Positions 40,054-47,984 of a stretch of DNA of 49,703 nt are shown piece after piece. The notes beneath the pieces are model-generated. The model made no database searches. It saw only the letters and a list, made by a program, of their open reading frames with translations, and was not told the DNA's origin. The stretch lies in the NCBI RefSeq assembly GCF_009789195.1, contig NZ_WSTC01000040.1, positions 1 to 49,703 of the forward strand, written 5' to 3'. Position numbers and translations under genes: made by a program. Origin of the DNA: Paenibacillus sp. MMS18-CY102. Its GTDB lineage: Bacteria; Bacillota; Bacilli; Paenibacillales; Paenibacillaceae. How positions within the stretch are numbered: the first letter of the stretch is position 1; the number at the start of each line of letters is the position of its first letter.

Positions 40054-40944
40054 ATGATAATAGGAGCAATTGAAGCTGGTGGAACAAAGTTTGTGTGTGG
40101 AATCGGTGATGAGACGGGCGCGATTGTTGAGCGGGTGTCGTTTCCGACGGAGCATCCGGACATTACGATGAAGCAAGTCATTCAGTTTTTCCAGGGCAAA
40201 CGGGTGGAGGCGATCGGCATCGGCACATTCGGCCCGATCGGGCTTGATCCGAGCCAGGACGACTATGGCCATGTTACAACAACACCAAAGCCGGGATGGT
40301 CTGGCTATGATTTTCTGGGGACGATCAAGCGTACGTTCGATGTACCAATGGGATGGGATACGGATGTGAATGCAGCAGCGTATGGCGAGGCTAAATGGGG
40401 TGCGGCCAAAGGGCTAGACAGCTGCGTTTATTATACGATTGGCACAGGTGTCGGTGTTGGCGTATATGCCGAGGGCAGGCTTGTGCACGGGCTTGTCCAT
40501 CCAGAAGGGGGACACGTGCTGGTGCGGCGTCATCCCGAGGATTTGTTCGAAGGGGCGTGCCCATACCACGGCGATTGCTTGGAAGGCATGGCTGCAGGGC
40601 CGGCGCTTGAGAAGCGCTGGCAAGCCAAGGGCAGCGCGCTGCCTGCCGACCACCCAGCATGGGAGATAGAAGCGTATTATATCGGGCAAGCGGTGATGAA
40701 TGCGGTTCTGATGCTATCCCCGCGCAAGGTTATTCTGGGAGGCGGCGTGATGCATCAGGCGCAGCTGTTCCCGTTGATTCGTGCCGAGGTGAAGAAGCTG
40801 TTAAACGGTTATGTCAGCTCAAAGCAGCTGTTGGACGATATCGATTCCTATATTGTGCCGCCAGGGCTTGGTGATAACGCAGGCCTAAGCGGAGCGCTTG
40901 CGCTCGGGATTAGGGCGGCACAGCAAGCGAGTAGCGGTGCATAA
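40054..40944 (+). CDS. ROK-family fructokinase (ScrK/GmuE-like)
   Basis: Sugar kinase of 296 residues. The N-terminal GAIEAGGTKFVCGIG, catalytic DTDVNAAAYGEAKWGAA and the zinc site CPYHGDCLEG with a preceding HPEGGH match the bacterial ROK fructokinases rather than glucokinases. Ribosome site AGGGGGGAAG. Second ROK kinase in the window after glcK. Confidence 0.85.
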   Translation: MIIGAIEAGGTKFVCGIGDETGAIVERVSFPTEHPDITMKQVIQFFQGKRVEAIGIGTFGPIGLDPSQDDYGHVTTTPKPGWSGYDFLGTIKRTFDVPMGWDTDVNAAAYGEAKWGAAKGLDSCVYYTIGTGVGVGVYAEGRLVHGLVHPEGGHVLVRRHPEDLFEGACPYHGDCLEGMAAGPALEKRWQAKGSALPADHPAWEIEAYYIGQAVMNAVLMLSPRKVILGGGVMHQAQLFPLIRAEVKKLLNGYVSSKQLLDDIDSYIVPPGLGDNAGLSGALALGIRAAQQASSGA

Positions 40945-40952
40945 TCTCACTA

Positions 40953-40981
40953 TTGTGCCGCGGGTATCGATATGATACAAT
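40953..40981 (+). promoter_or_regulatory. promoter of secG
   Basis: TTGTGC, 17 bp, TACAAT with an extended TGa element, about 80 nt before secG. Confidence 0.7.
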
Positions 40982-41062
40982 CAAATTACTGTTTTTAGGC
41001 TTGTTCTAAAACAAAATGGGCGGATTTTGATCCGTACAAGGCTCAACTTAGGAGGTGGAAAA

Positions 41063-41299
41063 GTGGACATTTTATTCAAAATCTTGCTGATCATCGCGGC
41101 ATTGGGCTTGATCTCGGTCGTGCTTCTTCAGAAAGGTAAGAGTGCAGGGTTGTCCGGCGCCATCTCCGGCGGTGCGGAGCACTTGTTCGGCAAACAGAAG
41201 GCACGCGGCTTGGACTTGTTCCTGCAGCGCCTGACGATCGGCTTTGCAGCTAGCTTCTTCATCCTCGCGCTAGTTGTATCGTATGTCGTTAAAAACTAG
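41063..41299 (+). CDS. secG: protein-export membrane protein SecG
   Basis: SecYEG subunit of 78 residues with two membrane helices (about 4-22 and 53-75) joined by a loop with [20 protein letters not shown], the conserved SecG centre. GTG 41063 with AGGAGGTGG is the clear start. In B. subtilis secG also precedes rnr. Confidence 0.95.
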   Translation: MDILFKILLIIAALGLISVVLLQKGKSAGLSGAISGGAEHLFGKQKARGLDLFLQRLTIGFAASFFILALVVSYVVKN

Positions 41300-41301
41300 T
41301 T

Positions 41302-41340
41302 CCATTAACCATTAACGGGTTAAACCATTAATGTTAATGG
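41302..41340 (+). repeat. hairpin of CCATTAAC elements after secG
   Basis: CCATTAAC pairs with GTTAATGG (41333-41340); CCATTAA occurs three times. No T tract. Confidence 0.55.
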
Positions 41341-41369
41341 CCGGTATCTTTTATGATGCTAAACATGGA

Positions 41370-41401
41370 GAAGCTGAGACATTGTCTCGGCTTCTTTTTT
41401 G
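41370..41401 (+). terminator. terminator after secG
   Basis: Stem GAAGCTGAGAC / GTCTCGGCTTC, loop ATT, then TTTTTTG. Confidence 0.9.
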
Positions 41402-41475
41402 TTGAAATCAGGAATGGCCATGGTCTATATAATATTGCCCCCCAGCGAAATTATGTTCCTTTTCAACGGGATTGC

Positions 41476-41505
41476 CTTATGCTTGCGTAAGATATCGTTT
41501 ATAAT
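41476..41505 (+). promoter_or_regulatory. MerR-type operator-promoter
   Basis: A dyad CTTATGC-TT-GCGTAAG (41476-41491, one mismatch) lies just upstream of a perfect -10 TATAAT (41500-41505) and overlaps the weak -35 TTATGC. This is the layout used by MerR proteins that control their own gene. Confidence 0.6.
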
Positions 41506-41550
41506 AATTGGGATAATTATTGCCAGGCCGGCAGGTTCGGGAGGAAGCGC

Positions 41551-41976
41551 ATGAAGGAACGATACACAGTCGAAGAAGTATGCGAACGATTCAGCGTGAC
41601 GGCGAGAACGCTTCATTACTATGAGGAAATTGGCCTGTTGAGCGGTGTGCCACGTACGGAAGGCGGCCACCGGTATTATGATGACAGGATTATGGTACAG
41701 CTTGAGCAGATCGTGCGGATGAAGGAAGTGCTAGGCATTTCGCTGCAAGAGATTAAAGTAATTATGGCATTAGAGGGACGCCTTGGCGAAATCCGCAGCG
41801 CCTATTCGCAAGAGACGACTGCCGAGGAAAAGCGCAAGTTTCTCGACCAGGGCGAGATCGAGTTGCAATCTTTTATGGACCGGATTGATGAACGGATAAA
41901 TAAGCTGCAGGAGCTGCGCGCCGGTTTTCAGCAGCGGATGGATCGCGTGAAACAGTTGAAGGCGATGAGCGACTGA
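41551..41976 (+). CDS. MerR-family transcriptional regulator
   Basis: Regulator of 141 residues: winged helix with RYTVEEVCERFSVTARTLHYY and GLLSGVPRTEGGHRYY, then a long dimerisation coiled coil (about 75-135). There is no Cys metal-site cluster and no effector domain, so the signal is unknown. Ribosome site GGGAGGAAG. It sits between secG and rnr, where B. subtilis has an esterase gene. Confidence 0.88.
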   Translation: MKERYTVEEVCERFSVTARTLHYYEEIGLLSGVPRTEGGHRYYDDRIMVQLEQIVRMKEVLGISLQEIKVIMALEGRLGEIRSAYSQETTAEEKRKFLDQGEIELQSFMDRIDERINKLQELRAGFQQRMDRVKQLKAMSD

Positions 41977-42226
41977 GCAAAGAATGAAAAGCAGAGCAGA
42001 TCTAAGAACAGAACTTAGAGCGGAGCAGGTTAGCAGGTTAGCATGGCAGGAACGGGCTTTGTGCCGCGGATATTAGAGGGTCGTCTGCATATGATATATG
42101 GGAAAGGAATACGCCGCGAAGGGAGCCGATAGGACGGGGGTTGAATGGCTTAAGAATGCCGCTGCCATGCGGTGTGAGCGTGTTTGTATTTTTTTAGGAT
42201 TGCGGATGAAGGACAAGGGTTTCGTG
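41977..42226 (+). other. MerR-rnr spacer, no gene seen
   Basis: No supported gene. A small dyad TCTAAG...CTTAGA lies near 42000. A -10-like TATACT at 42227-42232 may start the rnr transcript. Confidence 0.4.
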
Positions 42227-42309
42227 TATACTAGATGGTATATGAAAATATATCCTTTATTGTCGAACTACAAGAGACCCGGTCAAGACGACGCGAGGGC
42301 GGAGGAATC

Positions 42310-45300
42310 ATGAGCTTAGAGCAGGACTTGCTTGATTTTATGAGAGAAACGGCATATAAGCCGATGACTTACCAGGAGCTGGAGCAGCACTTCAAGATGG
42401 CGGACGCGGAGGATTTCCGGTCGTTCCTGAAGCTGCTAAACGAATTAGAGGAAGCGGGCAAAATCATTCGGACCCGCAATGACCGCTATGGCGTCATTGA
42501 GCGGATGAACCTTGTGCGAGGGCGCGTCCAGGCGCATGCCAAAGGCTTTGCTTTCCTCATTCCGGACGAAAAAGAGCATCCGGATGTTTATTTGCATGCC
42601 AACGATCTTAAGAGCGCGATGAACGGCGATATCGCACTCGTGCGCGTCACCTCGCAGAGCGAGGGCGGCGGACGAATGGAAGGCGAGGTTGTGCGCGTCG
42701 TAACCCGTGCGGTGACACAGGTTGTAGGCACGTTTGACAACCATGATGCGTATGGGTTCGTGCTGCCGGATGACAAGCGGATCAACCGAGATATTTTTGT
42801 CCCGAGAGGGCAGTTCGGCGGTGCAGTATCCGGGCAAAAGGTTGTCGTGCGCATCACGGCTTATCCAGAAGGCCGAGCAGCGGCACAGGGCGAAGTTATT
42901 GAGATTCTCGGTCACAAGGATGATCCGGGCGTCGATATTTTGTCGATCATCCGCAAGCATCAGTTGCCGGAGAGTTTCCCTGTAGACGTCCTGGCAGAAG
43001 CGGAAGCGGCACCGGACTCCATAACGGAGGAAGAGATTGTCCAGCAGGGCCGCCGTGACTTGCGTGGCGAGACGATTGTGACGATCGATGGCGAGGATGC
43101 GAAGGATCTCGATGACGCGGTACATGTTAAGCGGCTCGAAAACGGCAACTACCTGCTCGGCGTTCATATCGCAGACGTAGGCTACTATGTTCGGGAGCGG
43201 TCGGCGCTCGATGAAGAGGCGTACCGCCGTGGCTGCAGCGTCTACCTCGTAGACCGTGTTATTCCGATGCTGCCGCATCGGCTGTCCAACGGCATTTGCT
43301 CGCTTAATCCGCAGGTGGACCGCCTGACGATGTCGTGCGAGATGGAGTTTGATGCTACGACGCTGAAGCGGGTACGCCATGAAGTGTTTACGAGTGTAAT
43401 CCGTACGACAGAGCGCATGACGTATACGAATGTGAAGCGGTTGCTCACGGCGACAGAAGAAGAGCCGGAAACCGAGCTGAAAGAACGGTATGCAGGCTTG
43501 CTCGGATTGTTTGATTTAATGGAAGAACTGGCAATGCGCCTGTGCAAAATGCGGATGAAACGCGGTGCGATCGACTTTGACTTCCAAGAATCCAAGGTTA
43601 TCGTCGACGATCAGGGCAAGCCGGTCGATATCGTAAAGCGGGAACGTTCCATCGCGGAGATGATCATCGAGGAATTCATGCTCGCCGCGAACGAGACGGT
43701 GGCAGAGCATTTCCACTGGCTGCGCGTGCCGTTCCTGTACCGGACCCATGATGATCCAGATGGCGAGAAGCTGATGCACTTCATGCAGCTCGTGTCCAAC
43801 TTTGGCTATGTGGTCAAAGGAAAGGGCAACTCGGTTCACCCACGTTCCCTCCAGACGCTGCTCGAAGAAATTCGGGGAAGCAAGGAAGAGACGGTCATCT
43901 CAACGATGATGCTGCGTTCGATGAAGCAAGCGAAGTATGACGCAGAGAGCTTGGGCCACTTTGGACTCGCGGCGGAATTTTATACGCACTTTACATCTCC
44001 GATTCGGCGTTATCCGGACTTGGTTATCCACCGCGTGATGCGCGAGGTAATCGAGAATGGCGGGACGCTCACGGAGCTGCGTAATGATACGCTCCGCGCC
44101 AGAATGCCGGAGATTGCACAGCAATCGTCAGAGCGGGAGCGCGTAGCGGTTGATGCTGAGCGGGATACGGATAAGCTCAAAAAATGCGAATTCATGCTCG
44201 ATAAGGTCGGCGAAGAATTCGATGGGCTTATTAGCAGTGTAACAAGCTTCGGCATGTTTGTTGAGTTGGACAATACAGTCGATGGTTTGATTCGCTTGAG
44301 CGACTTGACCGACGACTACTACCACTTCCATGAGCTGCATATGGCGTTGATCGGTGAGCGGACCTCCAAGGTATACCGGATCGGCGACGAAGTGAAAATT
44401 CGTGTGGCGCGCGTGAATATGGAAGATTATACGATCGATTTTGAAATGGTTGATATGAAGCCCCGAAGCGGCTTCCGCGGGTTTGCGGAGTCCGGGGGCG
44501 GACGCGGGCCAGCGCGCAAGCGCAGCGGCGGCTTCGGGCGCGATGATCGTGGAACGGCAGCGAGCGGCGGCCGTGGCGGAGCGGGCCGTGGACGCGGAAC
44601 AGGCAATAGCGGCGGCGCGCCGCGTGGCGAAGGAGGCCGCGGGCGCGGAGCGAGCGGAGATGCCGGCCGTGGACGCGGTGCGCAAGGCGCGGGCGAGCGC
44701 GAGTGGAATGTGAATGGAGCGGACCGTGGGCGTGGAGCAGGCGGCAGTGCGAGCGGAGAGGCAGGCCGCGGGCGTGGACGTGGAGCGAATGGCGCAGGCG
44801 AGCGTGAGTGGAATGTGAATGGAGCGGACCGTGGGCGTGGAGCAGGCGGTAATGCGAGCGGAGGAGCAGGCCGAGGGCGCAAAATTGACGGCGAGCGCGG
44901 CACTTGGGGTTTGAACGAGACCGGCGGCACGCCAGGTGCGCGGGATGCTTGGGGCGCGAGCGAAGGAGCGGCTAGCGGCGGAGCAGGGCAAGGCCGCGGA
45001 CGCGGGCGTGGAGCGAGCGGCGGCGCGCAAGGCGCGGGCGAGCGCGAGTGGGGCGCGAGCGAAGTGGGGCGTGGGCGCGGACGGCGTGGCGATAGCGCGC
45101 CGGGCGGTGAAGCGTGGAGCGAGGCTCCGCGCCGGATGGACGCGACGAGCGATGGCGCCGAGCGGAGCTCGGCGGAGCGCGACGATGACGGCGCGCTCTG
45201 GAGCACGCGGCCCCCGCGTGCGGCGAATAAAGGCCCACGTGTAGACATGTGGGGCCTGCCGATTCGCGGCGGCTTTAACCCTCGCCGCGATGACGGCGGC

Positions 45301-45594
45301 GAAGGCGGCGAAGGGGCACGCCGCGGAGACGGGCGTCGCGGTGGCGACAATCGCCGTGGCGGCGGAGGATTCGGAGGCGGCCAAGGCGGCCGCTCATCCG
45401 GCCGACGGAAAAATACGTCCGAGAGCGGCGTGTTCTCGGGCAACCGCTCAGAAGGCGGCAGTGCGCAGCGCAGCACTGGCGCGGGCAACGGTGGTGGTCC
45501 ATCTGGTCAAGGCAACGGAGGCCATGGCAAGCCGCGCAAGAAGAAATCCGGAGGCAACGCTACGGCAGCGTTCGTCCGCAAGAAACGGAAATAA
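42310..45594 (+). CDS. rnr: ribonuclease R with long Gly/Arg-rich C-terminal tail
   Basis: Processive 3'-5' exoribonuclease. The first 720 residues are a normal RNase R: N-terminal winged helix, two cold-shock domains, an RNB domain with catalytic Asp residues in DGEDAKDLDDAVH (near 259-271), and an S1 domain (about 634-718). The remaining 375 or so residues are low-complexity, dominated by GRGRG, GGRG and GAGERE units with a duplicated 35-residue block, and end in a Lys-rich basic tip. The whole is 1094 residues against about 780 in B. subtilis. ATG 42310 has GCGGAGGAATC; the open frame upstream lacks a site. The tail is probably disordered and RNA- or ribosome-binding. smpB and ssrA, its trans-translation partners, lie downstream. 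Confidence 0.93.
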   Translation: MSLEQDLLDFMRETAYKPMTYQELEQHFKMADAEDFRSFLKLLNELEEAGKIIRTRNDRYGVIERMNLVRGRVQAHAKGFAFLIPDEKEHPDVYLHANDLKSAMNGDIALVRVTSQSEGGGRMEGEVVRVVTRAVTQVVGTFDNHDAYGFVLPDDKRINRDIFVPRGQFGGAVSGQKVVVRITAYPEGRAAAQGEVIEILGHKDDPGVDILSIIRKHQLPESFPVDVLAEAEAAPDSITEEEIVQQGRRDLRGETIVTIDGEDAKDLDDAVHVKRLENGNYLLGVHIADVGYYVRERSALDEEAYRRGCSVYLVDRVIPMLPHRLSNGICSLNPQVDRLTMSCEMEFDATTLKRVRHEVFTSVIRTTERMTYTNVKRLLTATEEEPETELKERYAGLLGLFDLMEELAMRLCKMRMKRGAIDFDFQESKVIVDDQGKPVDIVKRERSIAEMIIEEFMLAANETVAEHFHWLRVPFLYRTHDDPDGEKLMHFMQLVSNFGYVVKGKGNSVHPRSLQTLLEEIRGSKEETVISTMMLRSMKQAKYDAESLGHFGLAAEFYTHFTSPIRRYPDLVIHRVMREVIENGGTLTELRNDTLRARMPEIAQQSSERERVAVDAERDTDKLKKCEFMLDKVGEEFDGLISSVTSFGMFVELDNTVDGLIRLSDLTDDYYHFHELHMALIGERTSKVYRIGDEVKIRVARVNMEDYTIDFEMVDMKPRSGFRGFAESGGGRGPARKRSGGFGRDDRGTAASGGRGGAGRGRGTGNSGGAPRGEGGRGRGASGDAGRGRGAQGAGEREWNVNGADRGRGAGGSASGEAGRGRGRGANGAGEREWNVNGADRGRGAGGNASGGAGRGRKIDGERGTWGLNETGGTPGARDAWGASEGAASGGAGQGRGRGRGASGGAQGAGEREWGASEVGRGRGRRGDSAPGGEAWSEAPRRMDATSDGAERSSAERDDDGALWSTRPPRAANKGPRVDMWGLPIRGGFNPRRDDGGEGGEGARRGDGRRGGDNRRGGGGFGGGQGGRSSGRRKNTSESGVFSGNRSEGGSAQRSTGAGNGGGPSGQGNGGHGKPRKKKSGGNATAAFVRKKRK
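44690..44880 (+). repeat. 105-bp direct repeat in the rnr tail
   Basis: Two copies of a 35-codon block (GEREWNVNGADRGRGAGG core) with the shared core GAGTGGAATG at 44701 and 44806, period 105 bp; a diverged third GEREWG unit is near 45046. Mostly synonymous differences. Confidence 0.85.
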
Positions 45595-45633
45595 GCGAAT
45601 CCTTAAACACAGAGGTTAGCAGTTATAACTGGA

Positions 45634-45687
45634 AGAAGCATGTGCGATAACCCGCCACAGTGGGAGTTCGCACATGCTTTTTTGTCG
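45634..45687 (+). terminator. terminator after rnr (copy 1 of a duplicated hairpin)
   Basis: Long stem AAGCATGTGCGA / TCGCACATGCTT with an inner CCGCCACAGTGGGAG part, then TTTTTT. It is nearly the same as the element at 46073. Confidence 0.9.
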
Positions 45688-46072
45688 GGGCAGAGAACAT
45701 TACGAGCCAGTATGATCGAGAACAACTGGTTCTGGTCCTACTGTCGTATAAGTAACACTCTCTCAAGCATCTGAAGGCCGTGCATTGCAGTCTGTACAAT
45801 GAGAACACATCAATTTGGCGGATGAGCCTTTGTCATTGTAGTTTGTACAATGAAAACTGCTTGTAGAAGTAAGTGCCAGCTAGTAAATGGTGTTATTTAC
45901 TCCTTGGGCGTTTGCGGGCATTGTACGTTTTACAATGAGGGGAGCAATTATGGCTAAATGGGCGTCGGTTCATTGTATGGAATGCAATGACACACATAAC
46001 GTATCTTATTTGGCCGCGGCAGCTCTCATCCTGCAGTACGCTGAAGTTCAGTGGAGTAGTAGCAACCAACCA
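45688..46072 (+). other. rnr-smpB spacer carrying the dyad array, no supported gene
   Basis: Besides the four CATTGTA dyads it holds a perfect hairpin GTAAAT-GGTGTT-ATTTAC (45883-45900). No convincing protein gene. Confidence 0.5.
45783..45989 (+). repeat. four-copy 19-bp dyad array CATTGTA-N5-TACAATG
   Basis: Copies at 45783-45801 (CATTGCA-GTCTG-TACAATG), 45834-45852 (CATTGTA-GTTTG-TACAATG), 45919-45937 (CATTGTA-CGTTT-TACAATG) and 45971-45989 (CATTGTA-TGGAA-TGCAATG). Starts are 51, 85 and 52 bp apart. In the first two the flank GA(G/A)AAC is also shared. Arms are kept while centres vary. Confidence 0.9.
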
Positions 46073-46133
46073 AAAAGAAGCATGTGCGGTAACCCGTCAC
46101 AGTGACGAGTTCGCACATACTTCTTTTGACTGC
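46073..46133. terminator. copy 2 of the duplicated hairpin, terminator in either direction
   Basis: AAGAAGCATGTGCGGTAACCCG... pairs with ...TTCGCACATACTTCTT. Inner stem CGTCACAGTGACG differs from copy 1 (CGCCACAGTGGGAG) but stays paired. On the minus strand it ends in TTCTTTTT and would terminate the small gene at 46172. Confidence 0.8.
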
Positions 46134-46171
46134 TAAGTATTTGAATTCAGATTCAACGCAAGCTGCCGCTG

Positions 46172-46264
46172 TTAATCGTTGCCTTTTTTATCGCCGGATT
46201 TCGTTTGCGTGTTCTGGTTGCCGTGGCCTTGTTGTTTATTGCCGTTTTCTCGACGTGTCGACAT
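46172..46264 (-). CDS. 30-residue hydrophilic protein, unknown
   Basis: Minus-strand open frame of 30 codons, start ATG 46264, stop 46172-46174. AAAGGAGG lies about 11 nt upstream. The product is very polar: rich in Asn, Gln, Lys and Gly, with no large hydrophobic residues (MSTRRENGNKQQGHG start, GDKKGND end). This composition recalls small spore or coat-associated proteins of Bacillales, but I recognise no family. The duplicated hairpin downstream would terminate it. Real-gene evidence is the ribosome site, composition and terminator. Confidence 0.5.
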   Translation of the reverse strand: MSTRRENGNKQQGHGNQNTQTKSGDKKGND

Positions 46265-46455
46265 GGAATGCGACGCCTCCTTTACTCGAAGATGAGTTGC
46301 CTGTTGACAGACAGCCATATTGGTATCTCCTGATGAAAGAGGGATTATGTATCACTTAACCCTCATGTGCTTTATACGATGCCGTTGTATCCCTTGCATC
46401 TGTCCATACAGCTGTGCAGCCGGACAGTTCTTATGCTCAGCAAGCCAGCCATGCC

Positions 46456-46484
46456 TTGTTTTCGAACTGGAAAGTTGCTACAAT
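46456..46484 (+). promoter_or_regulatory. promoter of smpB
   Basis: TTGTTT (46456-46461), 17 bp, TACAAT (46479-46484). The -10 sits in a 20-bp element shared with the ssrA region. Confidence 0.7.
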
Positions 46485-46492
46485 GAAGGTCT
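46473..46492 (+). repeat. 20-bp promoter element, copy A (smpB side)
   Basis: AGTTGCTACAATGAAGGTCT; copy B at 47314-47333 differs only by T for G after ACAAT. Confidence 0.85.
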
Positions 46493-46572
46493 AGTTGCCA
46501 GCATTGGCGGGCTTTTTGGCTGCTGCTGATCTCATGCTAATGAATTACGTAACCAAGGAAGGTGGAGAGACC

Positions 46573-47055
46573 ATGGCGAAGCAAACGAATGATAGCAAGC
46601 CACTCGCACAGAATAAGAAAGCATCGCATGACTACTACATCGAGGATACGTATGAAGCGGGCATCGTGCTGACAGGTACGGAGATCAAGTCGGTTCGCAA
46701 CAGTAGAGCGAATATTAGTGATGCATTTGCGACGATCCGTAATGGCGAGATGTTCGTTCACAACATGCATATTAGCGCATTCGAGCAAGGCAATCGCCAT
46801 AACCCGACTGATCCGACACGTACGCGTAAGCTGCTGCTGCATAAGGTGCAGATTCATAAGCTGCTCGGCTTGTCCAAGCAAGAAGGGTACACGATTGTAC
46901 CGCTCAAAATATACATCCGTAACGGTTATGCTAAGCTGCTAATTGGTCTCGGCAAGGGTAAAAAGAACTACGATAAGCGCGACACCGCGGCGAAGCGGGA
47001 CGCTCAACGTGATATCCAGCGCGCACTGCGCGAGAAGCAAAAAGTGGCGAGATAA
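46573..47055 (+). CDS. smpB: tmRNA-binding protein SmpB
   Basis: Protein of 160 residues that carries tmRNA into stalled ribosomes. The conserved [20 protein letters not shown] start, [18 protein letters not shown] centre and Lys/Arg-rich C-terminal tail ([20 protein letters not shown]) are all present. ATG 46573 with GGTGGAGAGA; the open frame back to 46495 has no site. Encoded just before ssrA. Confidence 0.97.
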   Translation: MAKQTNDSKPLAQNKKASHDYYIEDTYEAGIVLTGTEIKSVRNSRANISDAFATIRNGEMFVHNMHISAFEQGNRHNPTDPTRTRKLLLHKVQIHKLLGLSKQEGYTIVPLKIYIRNGYAKLLIGLGKGKKNYDKRDTAAKRDAQRDIQRALREKQKVAR

Positions 47056-47080
47056 CCTGACGCCCTTATCCGGCTAAATA

Positions 47081-47157
47081 AAAACCCTTTGGTAAACACT
47101 ACGATCAATTCAGATCTCAGGATCTCGATTATCGGAGTAGCGCCAAAGGTTTTATTT
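47081..47157 (+). terminator. terminator after smpB
   Basis: AAAACCCTTTGGTAAACACTACGAT pairs imperfectly with ATCGGAGTAGCGCCAAAGGTTTT, a stem of over 20 bp with an inner loop, then TATTT. Confidence 0.75.
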
Positions 47158-47296
47158 GTTTGCGATTGTAAACGCCAATGCCTTAAGGTTCCGTGAGCTT
47201 ATGTGCCAGTCGGCGACGAACAAAGTAGAAAGCAGTCTTTCAATACATGCAAAGTAAACGAATTAAGGGCATTAGCGGACAGGGATTGGAAGTAGC
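47158..47296 (+). other. smpB-ssrA spacer, no gene seen
   Basis: No supported gene before the promoter at 47297. Confidence 0.4.
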
Positions 47297-47325
47297 TTGC
47301 AATCCAAACGCTGAGTTGCTACAAT
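47297..47325 (+). promoter_or_regulatory. upstream promoter of the ssrA region
   Basis: TTGCAA (47297-47302), 17 bp, TACAAT (47320-47325), about 255 nt before mature tmRNA. Confidence 0.7.
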
Positions 47326-47333
47326 TAAGGTCT
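47314..47333 (+). repeat. 20-bp promoter element, copy B (ssrA side)
   Basis: AGTTGCTACAATTAAGGTCT, 19 of 20 identical to copy A at 46473. Confidence 0.85.
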
Positions 47334-47409
47334 TCTCGTACTTTTAGCCGATTTAGGCGAAGAACGCTAGTGCTGCCAACAACCAACCAGACATTTTGTC
47401 CGGTGGACG

Positions 47410-47418
47410 TGGTATACT
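47410..47418 (+). promoter_or_regulatory. extended -10 near ssrA
   Basis: TGGTATACT (TGn-TATACT) about 165 nt before the tmRNA 5' end; no good -35. A small dyad GTCC-GGT-GGAC (47399-47409) overlaps the spacer. Confidence 0.5.
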
Positions 47419-47582
47419 GAGTTCAACAGCCGGTCATGAGTGATTGTTAGCTGGTGATCTAGAGGCTGATTGATGCAAGAAGCATTCGTGCTCGCTAGGA
47501 ATGGCACAGTAGTGCCGACCCATTCGAGTCGCCTGCAAGGCTAACGGTTGATTGTTGATGGACCGCTTATGCCGAACTTTTT

Positions 47583-47947
47583 GGGGGCGTTTATGGATTC
47601 GACGGGGGTAGTTCGAGCATGGGTTGCGGGTAGTGGGGAGCGTCCGCTTCATCAACGCTAAAGCCAATTAACTGGCAAACAACAAAACAACTACGCTTTC
47701 GCAGCTTAATAACCTGTGAGCGTGCTCCTACCTAGCATCGCCCATGTGACTAGACTAGGGGCTAACAAGTAGTGGGATACGCCGTTCGGTCTCCGCCTGG
47801 GGTCGACGGAATAAGATAATCAGGCTGACCTTGATCGAAGCCGGTTACAGGGCGTTGGCCTAGGTGACATCAAATCTGTGACTACACCCGTAGAAGCCTG
47901 TGTGGCGTTATCTCTGGACAGGGGTTCAAATCCCCTCGCCTCCACCA
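47583..47947 (+). ncRNA. ssrA: transfer-messenger RNA (tmRNA)
   Basis: About 365 nt. The 5' end GGGGGCGTTTATGGATTCGA pairs with the 3' CGCCTCC in the tRNA-like part, which ends ACCA and has a T arm GGGGTTCAAATCCCC. The tag frame starts after AATTAACT at 47674 and reads GKQQNNYAFAA then two stops (TAA TAA); with the Ala carried by tmRNA the tag is AGKQQNNYAFAA. It rescues stalled ribosomes with SmpB; the AFAA end should direct products to ClpXP (clpP is in this window). Confidence 0.97.
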
Positions 47948-47952
47948 TCAGG

Positions 47953-47982
47953 AACCCCGACCGCATGAGGTCGGGGTTTTTG
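47953..47982 (+). terminator. terminator after ssrA
   Basis: Perfect stem AACCCCGACC / GGTCGGGGTT, loop GCATGA, then TTTTG. Confidence 0.92.
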
Positions 47983-47984
47983 TT

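Noticed and set aside
44427-45488. Long minus-strand Pro/Arg-rich frames (up to 418 residues) opposite the rnr tail
   Set aside because: They mirror the GC-rich repetitive tail, have no ribosome site, and overlap a clear gene.
45950-46105. 51-codon plus-strand frame with AGGGGAG before ATG 45950 and a CxxC
   Set aside because: It runs through the fourth dyad and into the duplicated hairpin, and shows no recognisable composition; probably chance, though the ribosome site is good.
46102-46359. 85-residue plus-strand frame before smpB
   Set aside because: No ribosome site; the better coding signal in this stretch is the small minus-strand gene.
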